Origin: Morchella semilibera
Lineage: Eukaryota; Ascomycota; Pezizomycetes; Pezizales; Morchellaceae
Direction of reading: 5' to 3'
Assembly: GCA_009192285.1 (NCBI GenBank)
Contig: CM018603.1
Span: 6,507,613 to 6,571,612, forward strand
DNA: 64,000 nucleotides
A model generated the notes under the pieces. The model saw only the letters and a list, made by a program, of their open reading frames with translations, was not told the DNA's origin and did no database searches. Numbering within the stretch: position 1 is the first letter of the stretch; each line of letters begins with the position of its first letter. This document shows positions 38,001-49,661 of the stretch, piece by piece. Both the position numbers and the translations under genes were made by a program.

Positions 38001-38492
38001 TGACTCGCCTTGGGAGTTATGACCTCCGGTTTTGAGGGCCGTTCCAGGTTGGAGGTCTCTTATAGAGTTTAGATTGAATGGGAATTAGGACTTTATTCAA
38101 TAGACAAACCCCCCTGAAATACACACATTCCTATTATTGGAGAGAAGATGCAAGATATTAAGATGCACCATCCCTCGCCACAATAACTACTTACAAGCAC
38201 ATCTCTTGATGTTTCAGCTCAACCCCTTTCAACATTGTATGTACCCCAAGCATTCCATACCCACCAGGGTGTTTATCTGAACCCGTTATCATCGTCCGTT
38301 CAGAGCATCTCTCTAATAGATCTATCACTCACAGCTGTTATCCTGCAGCCCTCGACCGAGTAATGACACCATGATCATCACCACCACTACCCCGAGTCTT
38401 GGCATGCATATAACGATATAAGTGCTTCCAAACCTCCAAAACCCCCACCATCACCGCCACCACCACCACTACCAATCATACCCACAGCAGGA
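35069..38492. other. Long intergenic region with palindrome cluster
   Basis: About 3.4 kb without a supported gene. CT-rich 5' flank of the large gene, short trinucleotide runs (TGCTGCTGC near 36200-36225), and four TACATGTA sites, three of them within 94 bp (37313-37406). Confidence 0.55.
37313..37406. repeat. Cluster of TACATGTA palindromes
   Basis: TACATGTA at 37313-37320, 37381-37388 and 37399-37406, with a fourth at 37699-37706. Part of a window-wide excess of this 8-mer in intergenic DNA. Confidence 0.8.
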
Positions 38493-39656
38493 ATGTCACG
38501 TCTACTACTACCACGTCTCGCAGTACGAACACGCATAACTGCTGTCCCACGGCCCTATCTTCTCCCTGCTTCTCGGTGTCTCCTCCTACACACCTCGGCG
38601 CCCGCATGTGCAACACCCCTGCCAATAACCACCCACGGGCCGCCACCTAAGCCGCCACTCCCCGCCGGTGAGATCTCGGAACTGCGTCGTCGTCAGAAGC
38701 AGAACACAATCCTGTCTGCAAAGGGCGGCAAGTTCTGGAAGGAGGTGACAGTCGTTGAGAAAAATGGTTCCTTCCCCCCCCCTCACACTTCGACCCTTCG
38801 TTTGACCGAGTGGAGCGTGAGTGGCTAACAGGAAGGATACACAGGAGCATTGGAAATACATCTTGACAGCCGCGCCCTCATGACCCCGACTAAGCAGCTC
38901 CTCCGCATCCCCAACACTAAGCCCCATCTCGCCGCCATAATCGCGATCGAATGGTCGCTGCTGCGCACCTCCGGCGACGCCCTCAAGTCCTACCTCATCC
39001 CGCTCACCGGCCTCGCCGCTCGCGCCCTCGACCTCGCTGCTAGCGAATCCCCCGACGCCTCCCCCGACGTCCCCGGCGCCGCCGGCGTCGCAAAACGCAA
39101 AGACATTGTCGAGAACCTCCTGCGCTACCTCGACACCGACACACTCCTCTGCTTCGCGCCCACAACACCGCGGGAGGAGGGCCACAAGACGCTGCGCGAG
39201 ATGCAGGAGGAGGCGGCGCGCCCAATCATCGCGTTCATGAGCACGAATGTGTGGCCGGGGGTGAGCCTTGTTCCGGTCGACGGCGACGAGGGGCTCATCG
39301 CGGTCAAGGGGCAGCCGCAGGAGACGAGGGATGTGGTGAGAAGTTGGGTCGAGAGGTTGGGCGTCTGGGACCTGGTTGGGTTGGAGAGGGCAGTGCTGGC
39401 GACAAAGAGCTTGGTCATTGCGGCGAGGCTTGTCGCCGAATGGAGTGAGGAGATGACGGTCTCGATGGGTAGGGAGAAGGTGTTTGGTGCGGAGGATGCA
39501 GCGGAGGCGGCGAGCGTGGAGGTGAGGTTCCAGACGGGGAGGTGGGGCGAGGTCGAGGATACGCATGATGTGGAGAAAGAGGACCTCAAGAGGCAGTTGG
39601 GGGCCGCTAGGGTGCTGGTGGTGGGTACAAAGAACCTCTCGGCCTCGGAGAGGTAG
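38493..39656 (+). CDS. atp12: ATP12, mitochondrial F1-ATPase assembly chaperone
   Basis: Chaperone that binds free F1 alpha subunit during ATP synthase assembly in the mitochondrial matrix. Exons 38493-38766 and 38845-39656 give about 361 residues. N-terminus is Arg/Ser/Leu-rich and lacks acidic residues (MSRLLLPRLAVRTRITAVPR), a matrix-targeting presequence. The family core follows: GGKFWKEVTVVEKNG, then ALEIHLDSRALMTPTKQLL, then LIPLTGLAARALDL, and near the end LERAVLATKSLVIAARLVAE. The intron has a weak 5' site (GTTCCT). I chose the 3' site at TACACAG because it lies 15 bases after a GGCTAAC branch point and keeps frame; a nearer AG (after GGAAG) would add three residues. Second exon is strongly GC-rich. 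Confidence 0.92.
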
Positions 39657-40906
39657 GGGCCACACTGTATCTAATATATAGATAGATGCAGTAAACAATA
39701 AACCATTGATTATTGGTTTTAGAAGTTTTATGTGCTTGTAAGCAACTTTAGGCAGTGATTCCAACCATAGTGAGGTTTGCACCTCAACCCAATATTTGCT
39801 CCTAGATGGATGTCTACAATCCCAACCTGTAGTCTACTGAGAGATTCGGGGGTTCGTGGGGTAGGTATCATTCACGGCGAGGAAAGAAAATCCCACAATG
39901 CCCAAATTCTTTCTTAGGATAACTCCAAGTATGAACGGACGACTGCGGTCGGTCAACCCAAGAACCGTACGTGCATACCACAACGTATTATAAGAATCGG
40001 ACCGGCAGCATAACCAGTCTCCGGCGAAAATGTGGCAGCCCCCCCCCCCTAGGCCTAGCTAAAGACCAAGTGAGCCAGAGGCCTGGTGGCTACTCCCCGG
40101 CACACACACCCAGGTGCGAGTGATACTTCATGCTTGGGGCACGCGAAACATCCGGCGGTCTAGCGGAGACTCAGGCCGGCACATATACTACCGGATAACC
40201 TAGAATGCTACTAACTAGCAACTAATTATAAGTAGTAGTGATGGTGTTCGAACAAGGAACAAGGTGCTTTGAGATGTATTCCCTCACCAGATCCCCTTAA
40301 GTCTTGAGATGCGCACCCCGCTAGTAGTAGGTCTGGGTGCAACGCGGCGGAAGCGCCCAAGGCCTGGTTTGTGTTTTCCTCCCACCTAACCCACCCGCGG
40401 GGAAGAAAAGAATATGGAAGTTGCCGGAGTGGTTGGCGAGTGATGGGCCATGACTTGCCAACAGCATAAATGGCATTTCGATGCCTGGCTTGGGAAGCAA
40501 GCAACATCGGTTGCATGTGAAGCATTGGTGCATCAGCTTTAAGTACTAAGTCTGATTATGACCTGTGGAGTTACTACATGTAGTTGTCTTGGGGGTGACA
40601 TCCCTCCCTGGACCTGCACGGCGCCTGTTGCTAGATCTAGTACCTTTAACTTAAAAGAACAAATATCTCTCGAGAACCCTAATCCTAAAGACGGCACCCC
40701 CTCTCTACCATTGAGTAGAACCAATATATCAAGGTATCCTGTCTTTTGATGTGGTATAGAATGGGTTCATAGCTAGAGAGCACCCTAGCGTTGGGGAATA
40801 GGGGACACTCCCAGCGCACCGGGACCTATGCCAAGCCCGAGTGATCACCCATGAGTAACTAAATTCACGGGACCCTAGAATCCGCGTCAGCGCGGGTAGA
40901 CTCTAA

Positions 40907-40997
40907 GCTCTGGTAGCGTGGTGGTCTACGTCTGTTTGATGGGGAAGTGATGTACCTCGAATGAAGGCAGGTATGGGGTTCGATTCCCCACCACAGC
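40907..40997 (+). ncRNA. tRNA-like Pol III unit, copy 1
   Basis: 91-nt unit folding like a tRNA: acceptor GCTCTGG against CCACAGC (6 of 7 pairs), TA, D arm GCGT/ACGT with GGTGGTC loop, an anticodon-type stem CTGTT/GGCAG around an enlarged loop, and a perfect T arm TGGGG-TTCGATT-CCCCA containing a consensus B box. A run of T about 8 bases downstream would terminate Pol III. Position 33 is not T in any fold I tried, so a normal intron-bearing tRNA is doubtful; a tRNA-derived SINE or pseudogene is likelier. Confidence 0.55.
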
Positions 40998-41630
40998 AAA
41001 AATTCTTTTTTTTTCTCTTTTCCTCCACGACCACCACACCATCATCCTCCATCATGACCGCTAACCCAGCCCCACGGCGCATGACAGCGGTGACACTCTC
41101 TGCCCGTCCTGGTCTACATAACCTGAATACTCGACGCAAGCCGTCAAGCCGTAGGTCACGATCACTACGCTCAATGGTCCAGTCCTGAACCGGACGCGAC
41201 TGACCCTGAAAGCCTAGAGGTCCGTTATCCCACCACAGCCCAACTGTAGCCAGGGCTATGGACTGCATCATCGGAATGCAATGGGGTTCTTAGGCATGTG
41301 CCCTAAGGCGTGCTCTGTTGTTAAGTATTATGCGCATCGCAATAGTTTCACGAAACTCCTTTGGACAGCCCTTGTTGTACGCAGTCCATACATACATGTA
41401 GTCTATCTAGTTCGTCTGACTTTTGGACGGACTGATCCTTTTATAAAGCCGCAGTTGGCTGCAGCCCATATATATAGTCCTTCAAGATAATTTTAGACTA
41501 CCTACATGTATGTACTTAGTTTAGCACACTCGACTATAAGTGACTGTAGTCGGATGCGGCTGTTGGCGATACCGCATGACAATCTCCTCCGCGGGGCCTT
41601 ATAATACGCGTCAGCATGGGTAGACTCCAA

Positions 41631-41719
41631 GCTTCGGTAGCGTAGTGGTCTGCGCCTGCTGGACCGGGCCCTGATCTCCCGGAATGAGGGCAGTATGGGG
41701 TTCGATTCCCCACCGCAGC
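41631..41719 (+). ncRNA. tRNA-like Pol III unit, copy 2
   Basis: 89-nt paralogue of the unit at 40907, same strand, 724 bp downstream. Acceptor GCTTCGG/CCGCAGC, D arm GCGT/GCGC, stem CTGCT/GGCAG, identical T arm and a following poly-T. Paired changes relative to copy 1 (T-A to C-G in the acceptor) keep the fold. Similarity extends at least 30 bp upstream (CGTCAGC...GGTAGACTC) and about 70 bp downstream, so the repeat is larger than the tRNA-like part. Confidence 0.55.
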
Positions 41720-43659
41720 CAAAATCTTTTTTTTCTCTTTCCTTTTCACCCGCGACCACTAATAGCCAAGTCCCGCGACGCATGGCAGCTGTAATCCTTT
41801 TTCTCGCATCAACCTAAGATGATCTAATCAGAGTTAAATCGGTCCTGCCCTCCACTCAGTTCCCAGACGGAACTCAACACAGGCCATCAAACCGTCATCA
41901 TCCCAATCTCTTCCACACAAACAATGTTTTCTTCAACCCTCCCAACGAGCATTCTTCAGACAGCCCGTCCCCTGGAGATACCCCATATTCCGGCGCATCC
42001 CTTAATAGAAGAGGCCATTTGAGAGGATGGATGACCAGAAGGGTCTATCCACGAACAGGAAAATCCTACCTTGTAGACGAGTAGTGAGAAACAACGCCCA
42101 GCCACGTACTCCCGATGGCAAAGGCAAGAGCCTGGAATAACAGCAAATGGGAAGATGAATCGCCTGAGATGGAGGTGGAGACGGGGCACGAGCACCGTCT
42201 GTCCAGGGCCTAACCCAGCGACTAAGCAAGCTACATACATGTACTTAAATTCATATGATACCCCTCTATATCTAGGAGCTTGGTTTTTTCTCCCTCTCTT
42301 TTCTTTTTTACCCCCCTTCTCCATGCATGACCCTTACCCTAAGTCAGGTTTCGGCCTTTGTTTCCGTTCATCCCCCATCTCCAAACTGTGTACATACCTG
42401 GCCTTCCTGGAAAAGCTATGAGTCGGTAATACCGGCGCGGGGGGGGGGGGGGGTGGCTCCCATAGGATTGTGATGATGATGCCTTACTTTTAAGATGGCA
42501 AGAGATGATAAGAGGTTATAGTAGCGCCGAAGAATAGAAAGGCACCACCATCCAGCTTGACAATGCTGCACAATGGACAAGATAATGGTCCCCAGGACAA
42601 ATCGGCTCCAGCCTTGAGATGTCACAAAGCACAAGATGTGAGCACGATATATCAATGCCCGACATCTAGCCTACAGCCGTCAGTCGCTGGGGAAGAAGAA
42701 GACATCTATCTGGGTGCAATTAGGACTAGCGTTGCTCAAAGCCAAAGCTAGAGGCTGCTTATAGCCCCCGTTTACGGCAGGCGCGTAAAGGGTTGACGGG
42801 AAAATACAATCGCAGAACCCTCTTGGTTAAACCACTCTCCACTCACACTAAAAGCTTCACTTGGATGAAGAAAGCTACCCCAGCTAAGCCATTCCTATCT
42901 ATAACTACATTTATGTACTTCCATGTCTGGCAATTGGTGCTCAAGTTATGGTTATTCGGCCCTGAACAGGCGCCCACAGCCGGGCCGGAGCCAACGGCCG
43001 CATTGAAATCTATTCTGACTTATATTACACACAACAAGGGGTGAGTGAAACCTGCAAGGAAGACTCCCGGGGTGTTTAATCTACGCCTGTTTTTGGTGCG
43101 CTAGAGAAGAGACTTTGGTGCGACGCTCAGTTGCACTGCCGCCAGATAAAGTTTCTCCTAGGGCCGTTTAAAGTTTGGGGAGGGGAGGAAATGGTGTATT
43201 GATGCTATTAGGGCTTTGAGGGATGTCCGGGTGCAAAACGATGCTTAGCAGAAGATGCAGGCTATTGAGAGTTTACGCATAGCCCAATATTACCCTCCAT
43301 CATTTTAATTATAGTTATAGGAGGTTTGGGCTGACTGGCTCGGCATCCTTCACGACTGCTTATTCAACTTCTCACTGCTGTCTTGGTCTATTCACTCATG
43401 CTCTGCCAATGTCTAAGTGGCTTACGAGCACTTTCAAGCACAATACTGAATCTAGCAATTGGGGATATCGAAATAAAACATACCTGCGATTATTTTCTCC
43501 GTTCTCCACCTCCTCCACAGCGGGAATCCACCCGAGTGATAACCAGTGATTCCGAACCCAAACCCAGATCCCGGTCCGTTGCCATAGCAACACCCTCGGC
43601 GTCTTCCCCACAATCTGCACCTCAGTCGGTAATCACTAATTGGGCTGTCAATAGAGCTT

Positions 43660-43668
43660 TATATAAAA
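43660..43668 (+). promoter_or_regulatory. Candidate TATA box
   Basis: TATATAAAA about 55 bp upstream of the SDR start codon. Confidence 0.5.
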
Positions 43669-43722
43669 TCCCGACAGCTCCCCCCACAAACCACTCCGCG
43701 GCTCTACATCAAACATCTCACA

Positions 43723-44631
43723 ATGTCCGAAATCCAAAACTACCCCTCCCTCTTCACGCTCACCTCCAAGACCGCCGTTGTAACCGGCGGCTCGCGCGGC
43801 CTCGGCCTGCACGCCGCCTCGGGCCTCCTGCACGCCGGCTGCACCACCCTCATCATCACATCCCGCAAAGCCGACGCCTGCGCCGCGGCGGTGCGCGAGC
43901 TCCAGGGACAGCACCCGAACGCCCCGCATCCTCGCGATCCCCGCGGACCTCAGCAAGCTGTCCGAGGTTGAGCGCTTCGTCAAGGGCGTGGCCGAGGCCA
44001 CGGACGGAAAGGTCGACATCCTTATCGCGAATGCGGGGGCGACGTGGGGAGCCCCGCTCGAGTCGCACCCGGACGAGGGATTCGCAAAGGTCATGGACCT
44101 GAATGTGAGGAGTGTGTTCAACCTTGTGAAGCTGATGGCGCCGCTGCTGGAGAGGGCGGCGAGGGAGCGCGGCGGCGACGAGAGGAGTCGGGTGGTGACC
44201 GTGGGGAGTGTCGCGGGGATTGTGGTGGGAGGGACGGGTATCAATGGCACGTATGGGTATACGGCGAGTAAGGCGGCGGTCATGGTATGTGTTGGAATGA
44301 AACCCCCGAGAGCTTGATTGGTGTGTGGGTGTGTGGTGCTGACTGGCGGTGATAGCATATGACGAAGCATCTGGCTGTTGAACTTGCCCCGCGCGGCATC
44401 CTGTGTAATGCGATTGCGCCGGGCTTCTTTCCTAGCAAGATGGCGAACGGCGTTATCGCAAAGTCTGGCGGCGCGGAGGGCATGGGTAAGGAGAACCCGA
44501 CCGGCAGACTTGGAAAAGCAGAGGACATTGCCGGCTGCGTGGTGTTTTTGTGCTCAAACGCCGCGAGCCACGTTAACGGCGCCATCCTCCCCATTGATGG
44601 TGGAAAGCATCTCGCGCAGAGCAGACTATAA
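43723..44631 (+). CDS. Short-chain dehydrogenase/reductase with one apparent frameshift
   Basis: NAD(P)-dependent SDR of about 278 residues if read through. Exons 43723-44284 and 44356-44631 (intron GTATGT...TAG). Seen: cofactor loop TGGSRGLG, NAGA, the Ser motif VGSVAG, catalytic YTASK, and LAVELAPRGILCNAIAPGFF in the C-terminal half, followed by GRLGKAEDIAGCVVFLCS. It most resembles the SDRs often named rhamnolipid or 3-oxoacyl-ACP reductase in fungi; substrate unknown. The frame breaks at a C4 run (43922-43925): removing one C restores continuous conserved sequence (HPNARILAIPADLSKLSEV). So either a one-base insertion error or a real inactivating mutation. Everything downstream is intact, including splice sites, which favours error or a very recent loss. 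Confidence 0.85.
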
Positions 44632-44852
44632 ACGGACCGCAATTGGAGATGTGATATGATGGGGGGAAACGATTTATTTTATTGTTCTCGTTTTTGTATT
44701 CTAGTCTAGCTACACTGCATATAGTCATTTCTTAGCAACAATAACAAAAAGAACTCCGAAGAAAGAAGAAGCAGAGCAATATCTCCATTTCTTTAAAAAC
44801 AAAAAGGGCAGGCCACTACTACTAACCTATACCCCTCCCATTTCCCTCAGAC

Positions 44853-45370
44853 TTAGGCCTGGACACCCTTCCTCTCCCTTTCCGCAACCTCCATCACGCA
44901 CTCCACAATCTTCCTTACCCCGTCCATCTCCTCCTCTACCATGCCCCCACCCCCGGCCGACGAAAAGCTCATGCTATTCCCCACATAGACCGGGAGCCCC
45001 AACCGCTTCGCAAGGATTTTCCCAATGCGCGTGGCCGTCTCCAGTGTCTGCTCGCGCACATAGATCGCGGTCGACAGCGGCTGCGCCGACGTCCTCTACC
45101 ACCACCACCACCACACGTCAGCCAACATCACCCACCCACATGCCAGGAACAAAGGAGGGGGGGACATACAGAGGGAAGCGCATAGATGAACGAGCCCATC
45201 GGCGCCAGCTGAGACGCTGTGTCGGGCGTGCGAGTGGTCAGGAAGAGGAGCAGCGAGTGCGCGGTCAGTGTCATGTGTATGTGCACGTTCGTGTTGTGTG
45301 TGTGCGGGAGATGGAAGGATAGCTGGTGGGGGGTTACGGAGGGCGAGGGCGAGGGCTGCGGCGCGTCCAT
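44853..45370 (-). CDS. PAC4-like proteasome assembly chaperone
   Basis: Small protein of about 147 residues in two exons (45370-45170, 45095-44853; intron GTATGT...TAG, phase 0). Layout matches the 20S proteasome chaperone 4 family: a beta-strand start (QLSFHLPHTHNTNVHIHMTL) followed by SLLLFLTTRTPD, a middle TAIYVREQTLETATRIGKIL, and the C-terminal strand-helix LGLPVYVGNSMSF then VEEEMDGVRKIVECV. In other fungi the protein helps assemble the alpha ring of the 20S core particle. It sits tail-to-tail with the SDR gene, 221 bp apart. Assignment rests on pattern and length rather than a catalytic motif. Confidence 0.75.
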
Positions 45371-48300
45371 TGTCAGTGATAATTGTGGTGGTGGTGATGA
45401 TTAAATGGTGGTGGTGAATGAAGCTTCTTTGGTGGGGTTCAACCTTCGCAGAGCTTAACTCTTGCAGGGGTTGCTTGTGCAGGCTTGGCATCGAGTGATG
45501 GACGGTGATGAGACGAGTGGGGGTTGCTCGAGTTTATGGTTATGGCCTTTTGTCCTCAATTGATCAGTTTTAGAGTGCATATATGTTCTTCATCACTAAA
45601 TCTGAGGCTGAAACTGCTTGATTTGAGTTTGCGTGGAAATTGTAATCTTTATCCTATTTAGTCCTACTAGTGATGAAGAGAAGAGGGGGGGGGGGAATTA
45701 ATATTGATACTTCATACATGCATGAGGAGGGGAAGGGAATGAAAGAAAGAATGGAAAGGAGAGGAGAGGTCCCGTCACTCCCTTTAATATCAGTCCTCCG
45801 ATACTACATGTATCTATGGTAATAACAACTTGATAGAGCCTTCAGAAATATGGACCAGCCCCCCCTTCAGGCAGGTAGATGTCGTGCAAGCCCCGATCGA
45901 GTTGACCTGAACCGTAAGCCATACATCTTACATACATGTAGGTTCTAAAGGTTGGTGGTTAAACTATAGCACTGAGGAGATGGGTTATTAGTCTACATGT
46001 ATATCAAAGGACGTTCGTTTGCAAATTACTTGGGCCTGTACAACTCTTGACTGACCGCATCAAGCATCAAGGAAATACATCCGATAAAATATAAAAGAGG
46101 AGAGAGAAGGATGCCGGGGGGAAAAAAAGGTTCGTCCACCAAGGCTCTTAATCTGACCTATATACACGTACTTTGGAGAGATAAGATGATCTTATCTGTT
46201 TTAGACCCAGCCCCGGTCACTCACTCCCCAGCCGCTAACCCCCCGGCAGCATAAGCTATATACATGTGTATGCAGCGAAAAGCGTTCGGCACGCGCTCCC
46301 AGAATACTCTCCCAGTGGTAACACTCGGGCACATCCCTAGTTTCTTTTATGTAGGGAGGTATATGTATGTTAGCGAGCTTTCACAAAGGATTGTCGTTAC
46401 CCCCAGGCTCATAGATGTATGCACCTGGGGCCATAACCCTAATAAGAAAACAAGAGTAGAAACGGCCTTGAGCGATGAGGGTGTTGTTGGAGCCTTGCTT
46501 CATCGAGAATAAAGCCTGAAGGCTTTATGATTATTGGGCTTTAAGGGTGAGGTAGCTTGGGGTACCCTTCACAGTACTGACCTACACCGTGCGTACCTGC
46601 AGCGAGCACCTTATATATATGAAGTCTCCAGAATCACCAAGTGAGTAGTGGGGAGTATGCATCACTCTCCGATACACTTATGAACCGGTAGTGTTTCCTA
46701 GATGGAAATCCGTAAGATCACACCAGCATCCACAAACATTAGTTCCATCCATCCGCCCCACATCAGAAAAGGGCCAGCGTTAAGATAAGTAGGGTTTTTA
46801 TGTAGGTCCCTTCTCGTAAAGCTATTTACAGCTTTGGGTGATTGTGGCCTACCCCGACTCAGGTTGTAGACTTTAAGGCCCTGCCCAGTATAAAGCCGTG
46901 AGGACTTGTTGGCTAACCAAGCAATCCGGGAGCCAAATAAGTATCATCTGGGTAGGGAAAAAGGGGGGGGGGGGGTTGAGGGGATAGTACTGAATACTAT
47001 AGATCCACCCGTAGTGATGAATCGCAATCTCGACATGTGCGATTTCCACGCCCCCTCAAAGCCATACGGCGGTTTGTGGTCCAGATTTCCCTCTCGTTTA
47101 TCCCCGCCGCTGTTCCGGTTCTTGTAGTTTTTTCAATTGCCTTACTGCTATTTAGACGCATGTACCACCGAAGCTTGATGATTCTATATGCACAGGAAAG
47201 TCAGGTGGGTGGCTGATATGCCGGTGCTGCTGAGACTCACACATGGGCTTTGGAATTGACTCACCACACGAACATATCCAAGACTATTCACAGAACTCTG
47301 ACTCAATCTTTGCCATACAACATGGGAGCAAGCCTCGGGCTGCCATAAGCATATTGTACCTATTGGGGGTAATCAAAGGTGTAAGACCTTTGTTTGTTAG
47401 CGGAGGCGGCGCCTGTCGGGGGTGCATCCACTAATCACGGTTGCGGAGAACATATATTACTGGGCGTTCATGTCACTCTAGAGTTCTCTAGGATCAGCTC
47501 CCCAGAATTATACATCTGCTCTTGCTCCATGATGGAGGGGTATTGGATCCGGTTACATTGGCAGCATGTAGTACTCTGGGTCTTCTGCCCTCCCTCGAGA
47601 TGGGGGAGTGGTCTCCTGCATAAGTTTTGTGGAAGGGTCTGTGAAGATCTTTCAAATTCAGAGGTATCTATGGGCCGAGTGTCTAACCGGTCAAGTGTGC
47701 TTCGGTTGGGCAGCTAGTGTGGTCAACAGCCCCAGTGCGGGGAGCAAAACCTTCTGATAACAAACGTACGAGGTCTATAAAGTTGATATTAACATTGTAA
47801 GCCCCATACATAGAAGACTAAACCATTAAAACTCATGGACTCAAAAGGCATACTCACAATATGAGCCTTTAATTTGACAACCGCAGCCAAGGTATTTTAA
47901 ATTCAAGGCGCCAACCCAGGGCAACGAGAAGATAATGGAAAAGCAAGTACAGAAGCCCCTAGTCGAAACAAGGCTTTGGGGGAGCCAAAGGGCACACACA
48001 TTTCAAGACGATGAGGGGTAATGACATCAACGATTTCTCTTCGTTCGGGATATCTGTTGGGTGGTGTTGTGTCTTCTAAGAAAGGGATGTGTTGTTGAAT
48101 ATTGGTGCTAAGATGGACAAAATGGAAATCTGGGTAGGTTACAGGTATGCGAGCCACCCCCCTAGGCCTATAGGCGCAGGAGTGCTTCTGCATAACCACC
48201 GCTACACCGCCATTTCCAGCACCTAAGCTTTTAAATCCCCTAAATCTTCGAGTAATACTGTTTATTGGGAATACTAAGGTTCTTAACATCTCTTACCATA

Positions 48301-49661
48301 GAATTCCCGACGCCCTCACCAAGTTTAAAATGTCCCCGTAAAGCTATGCTTTAATTTATAGCCAACTCAAACAACTCGCCCAATTAAGTATCGCCTTGAT
48401 TGGGGTAACAATAAATTAATTTTTTAGTACTTTCGTCATGAAATCTCACTCACTTTTGCAATATTGATATTGGGGTTTATATACCATTAGATACCACTGG
48501 ATCGAGTTGAAGGACTCATACTCTTTTTTTGCAAAATATATTCTACCCAGAGTGAATTCCCGAGTCGACCTTACACATAGTATCCAAGAGCTCTGCATGC
48601 ATACATGCATGCAGCATCCTGCGGCGGGAGCGGAAGGAAATCACCCAGGCCGGTTGGGAGTCGGGCTTTTGATGCGAGATTACGCTCATAGTAGAACATA
48701 GCGTGGGTGATTTTAGTCGAATCCTGTCGGGGGGGCCTGCGGGGTGGTATGCAGATAGTGAAGTTGAACTGAATGAGGGAGAGGGTAATAGTGGAGGGCA
48801 AATCGATAAAGCGATAGATTATCAGATCGATCGAGCTCAGCGCATGTGTTATGCTATCGAATCACAGAAGCTCTATTGTCAGCATTCCCTGCTAGAATCT
48901 AAGTCTAGAAATCACTTTTGTTGTATGGACGGATGCGTGTGCAGATCATCGGCATTTCGTGCGCCGGCTGGCTATCCGCACGCCCAGTTGGAGATATTGC
49001 ACTACACCGGCTCGTAGTGAAGAACCTGCGGCCACCACGTATATTTTTCTCGCTAATACTCGTATCAAGATCACAAGCTGGAACCTTTGAGACCACACGT
49101 GCCCCCCTCCCCACCTTCTTTCACCCGGTAATAAGATGCTCATGGAAAACTAAAACGCTGCTTATACGTCTTTTATGCCCCACTTTAGGCCGATTAGATT
49201 GGCATCCTGTGTCTTTTCTAAACTCGGCTAACACTGTTGTTCTATTCCACCCGCAAGCGCTGGTTATGGACCAGGCCGAACTCCGGGAGTGTTTCACTTG
49301 GGGAGTACAACAAGGGGTGGTGTGAAAACATCAGCGGTAGGTAGCTGGATCTCAATTCCTCTGATACTGTTATTAGCTGTAATGAAGAATAATAAACGCT
49401 GACGCCTGGAAGGTATAGACAGCAGGCAACTACTAGAGATTTGAACTCTAGTGTAGACACTCCGTGAAATGTGGCTGATATGCTCAATTTATGATACATT
49501 GATATCTATTGGCTGTTTGAATGGTTGAGAGGCACTAAAGAATGCCCTGGTGGGCAAGGAGCTAGTAATTCACATAGATGTCTCAATGCGCATAGTAGAT
49601 ATCTCTCATGGAATTCATGAGAAAACCCTGTTTACTATGAGGAAACTAAATATGGACAACT
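45371..49661. other. Long intergenic region, no gene supported
   Basis: About 4.3 kb with only short ORFs of no recognisable family. TACATGTA at 45805, 45933 and 45994; a perfect 9-bp-stem hairpin at 46509-46528; a G run near 46964-46975. A 128-codon open frame on the minus strand (48289-47903) shows no motif I know. Confidence 0.5.
46509..46528. repeat. Small perfect hairpin
   Basis: ATAAAGCCT and AGGCTTTAT separated by GA. Isolated palindrome with no adjacent gene. Confidence 0.6.

Larger units (their letters stand above)
39657..43722. other. Intergenic region with tRNA-like repeats
   Basis: About 4 kb without a supported protein gene. It holds two tRNA-like units (listed separately), TACATGTA at 40575, 41393, 41503 and 42236, and a poly-G run near 42438-42453. 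Two looser GAGTGAT motif variants lie near 40117 and 40837. Confidence 0.5.

Noticed and set aside
38586-39782. 398-codon open frame on the minus strand
   Set aside because: It is the GC-rich antisense shadow of ATP12 and lacks domain-like sequence.
42416-42470. Poly-G run as a possible structural element
   Set aside because: A single homopolymer near 42438-42453; no G-quadruplex-like spacing or gene context to support a role.
43648-44370. 240-codon minus-strand frame
   Set aside because: Antisense to the SDR gene; low-complexity Ala/Gly/Arg composition.
47903-48289. 128-codon minus-strand open frame
   Set aside because: No motif, no splice partner and no recognisable family; length is within chance for this region.
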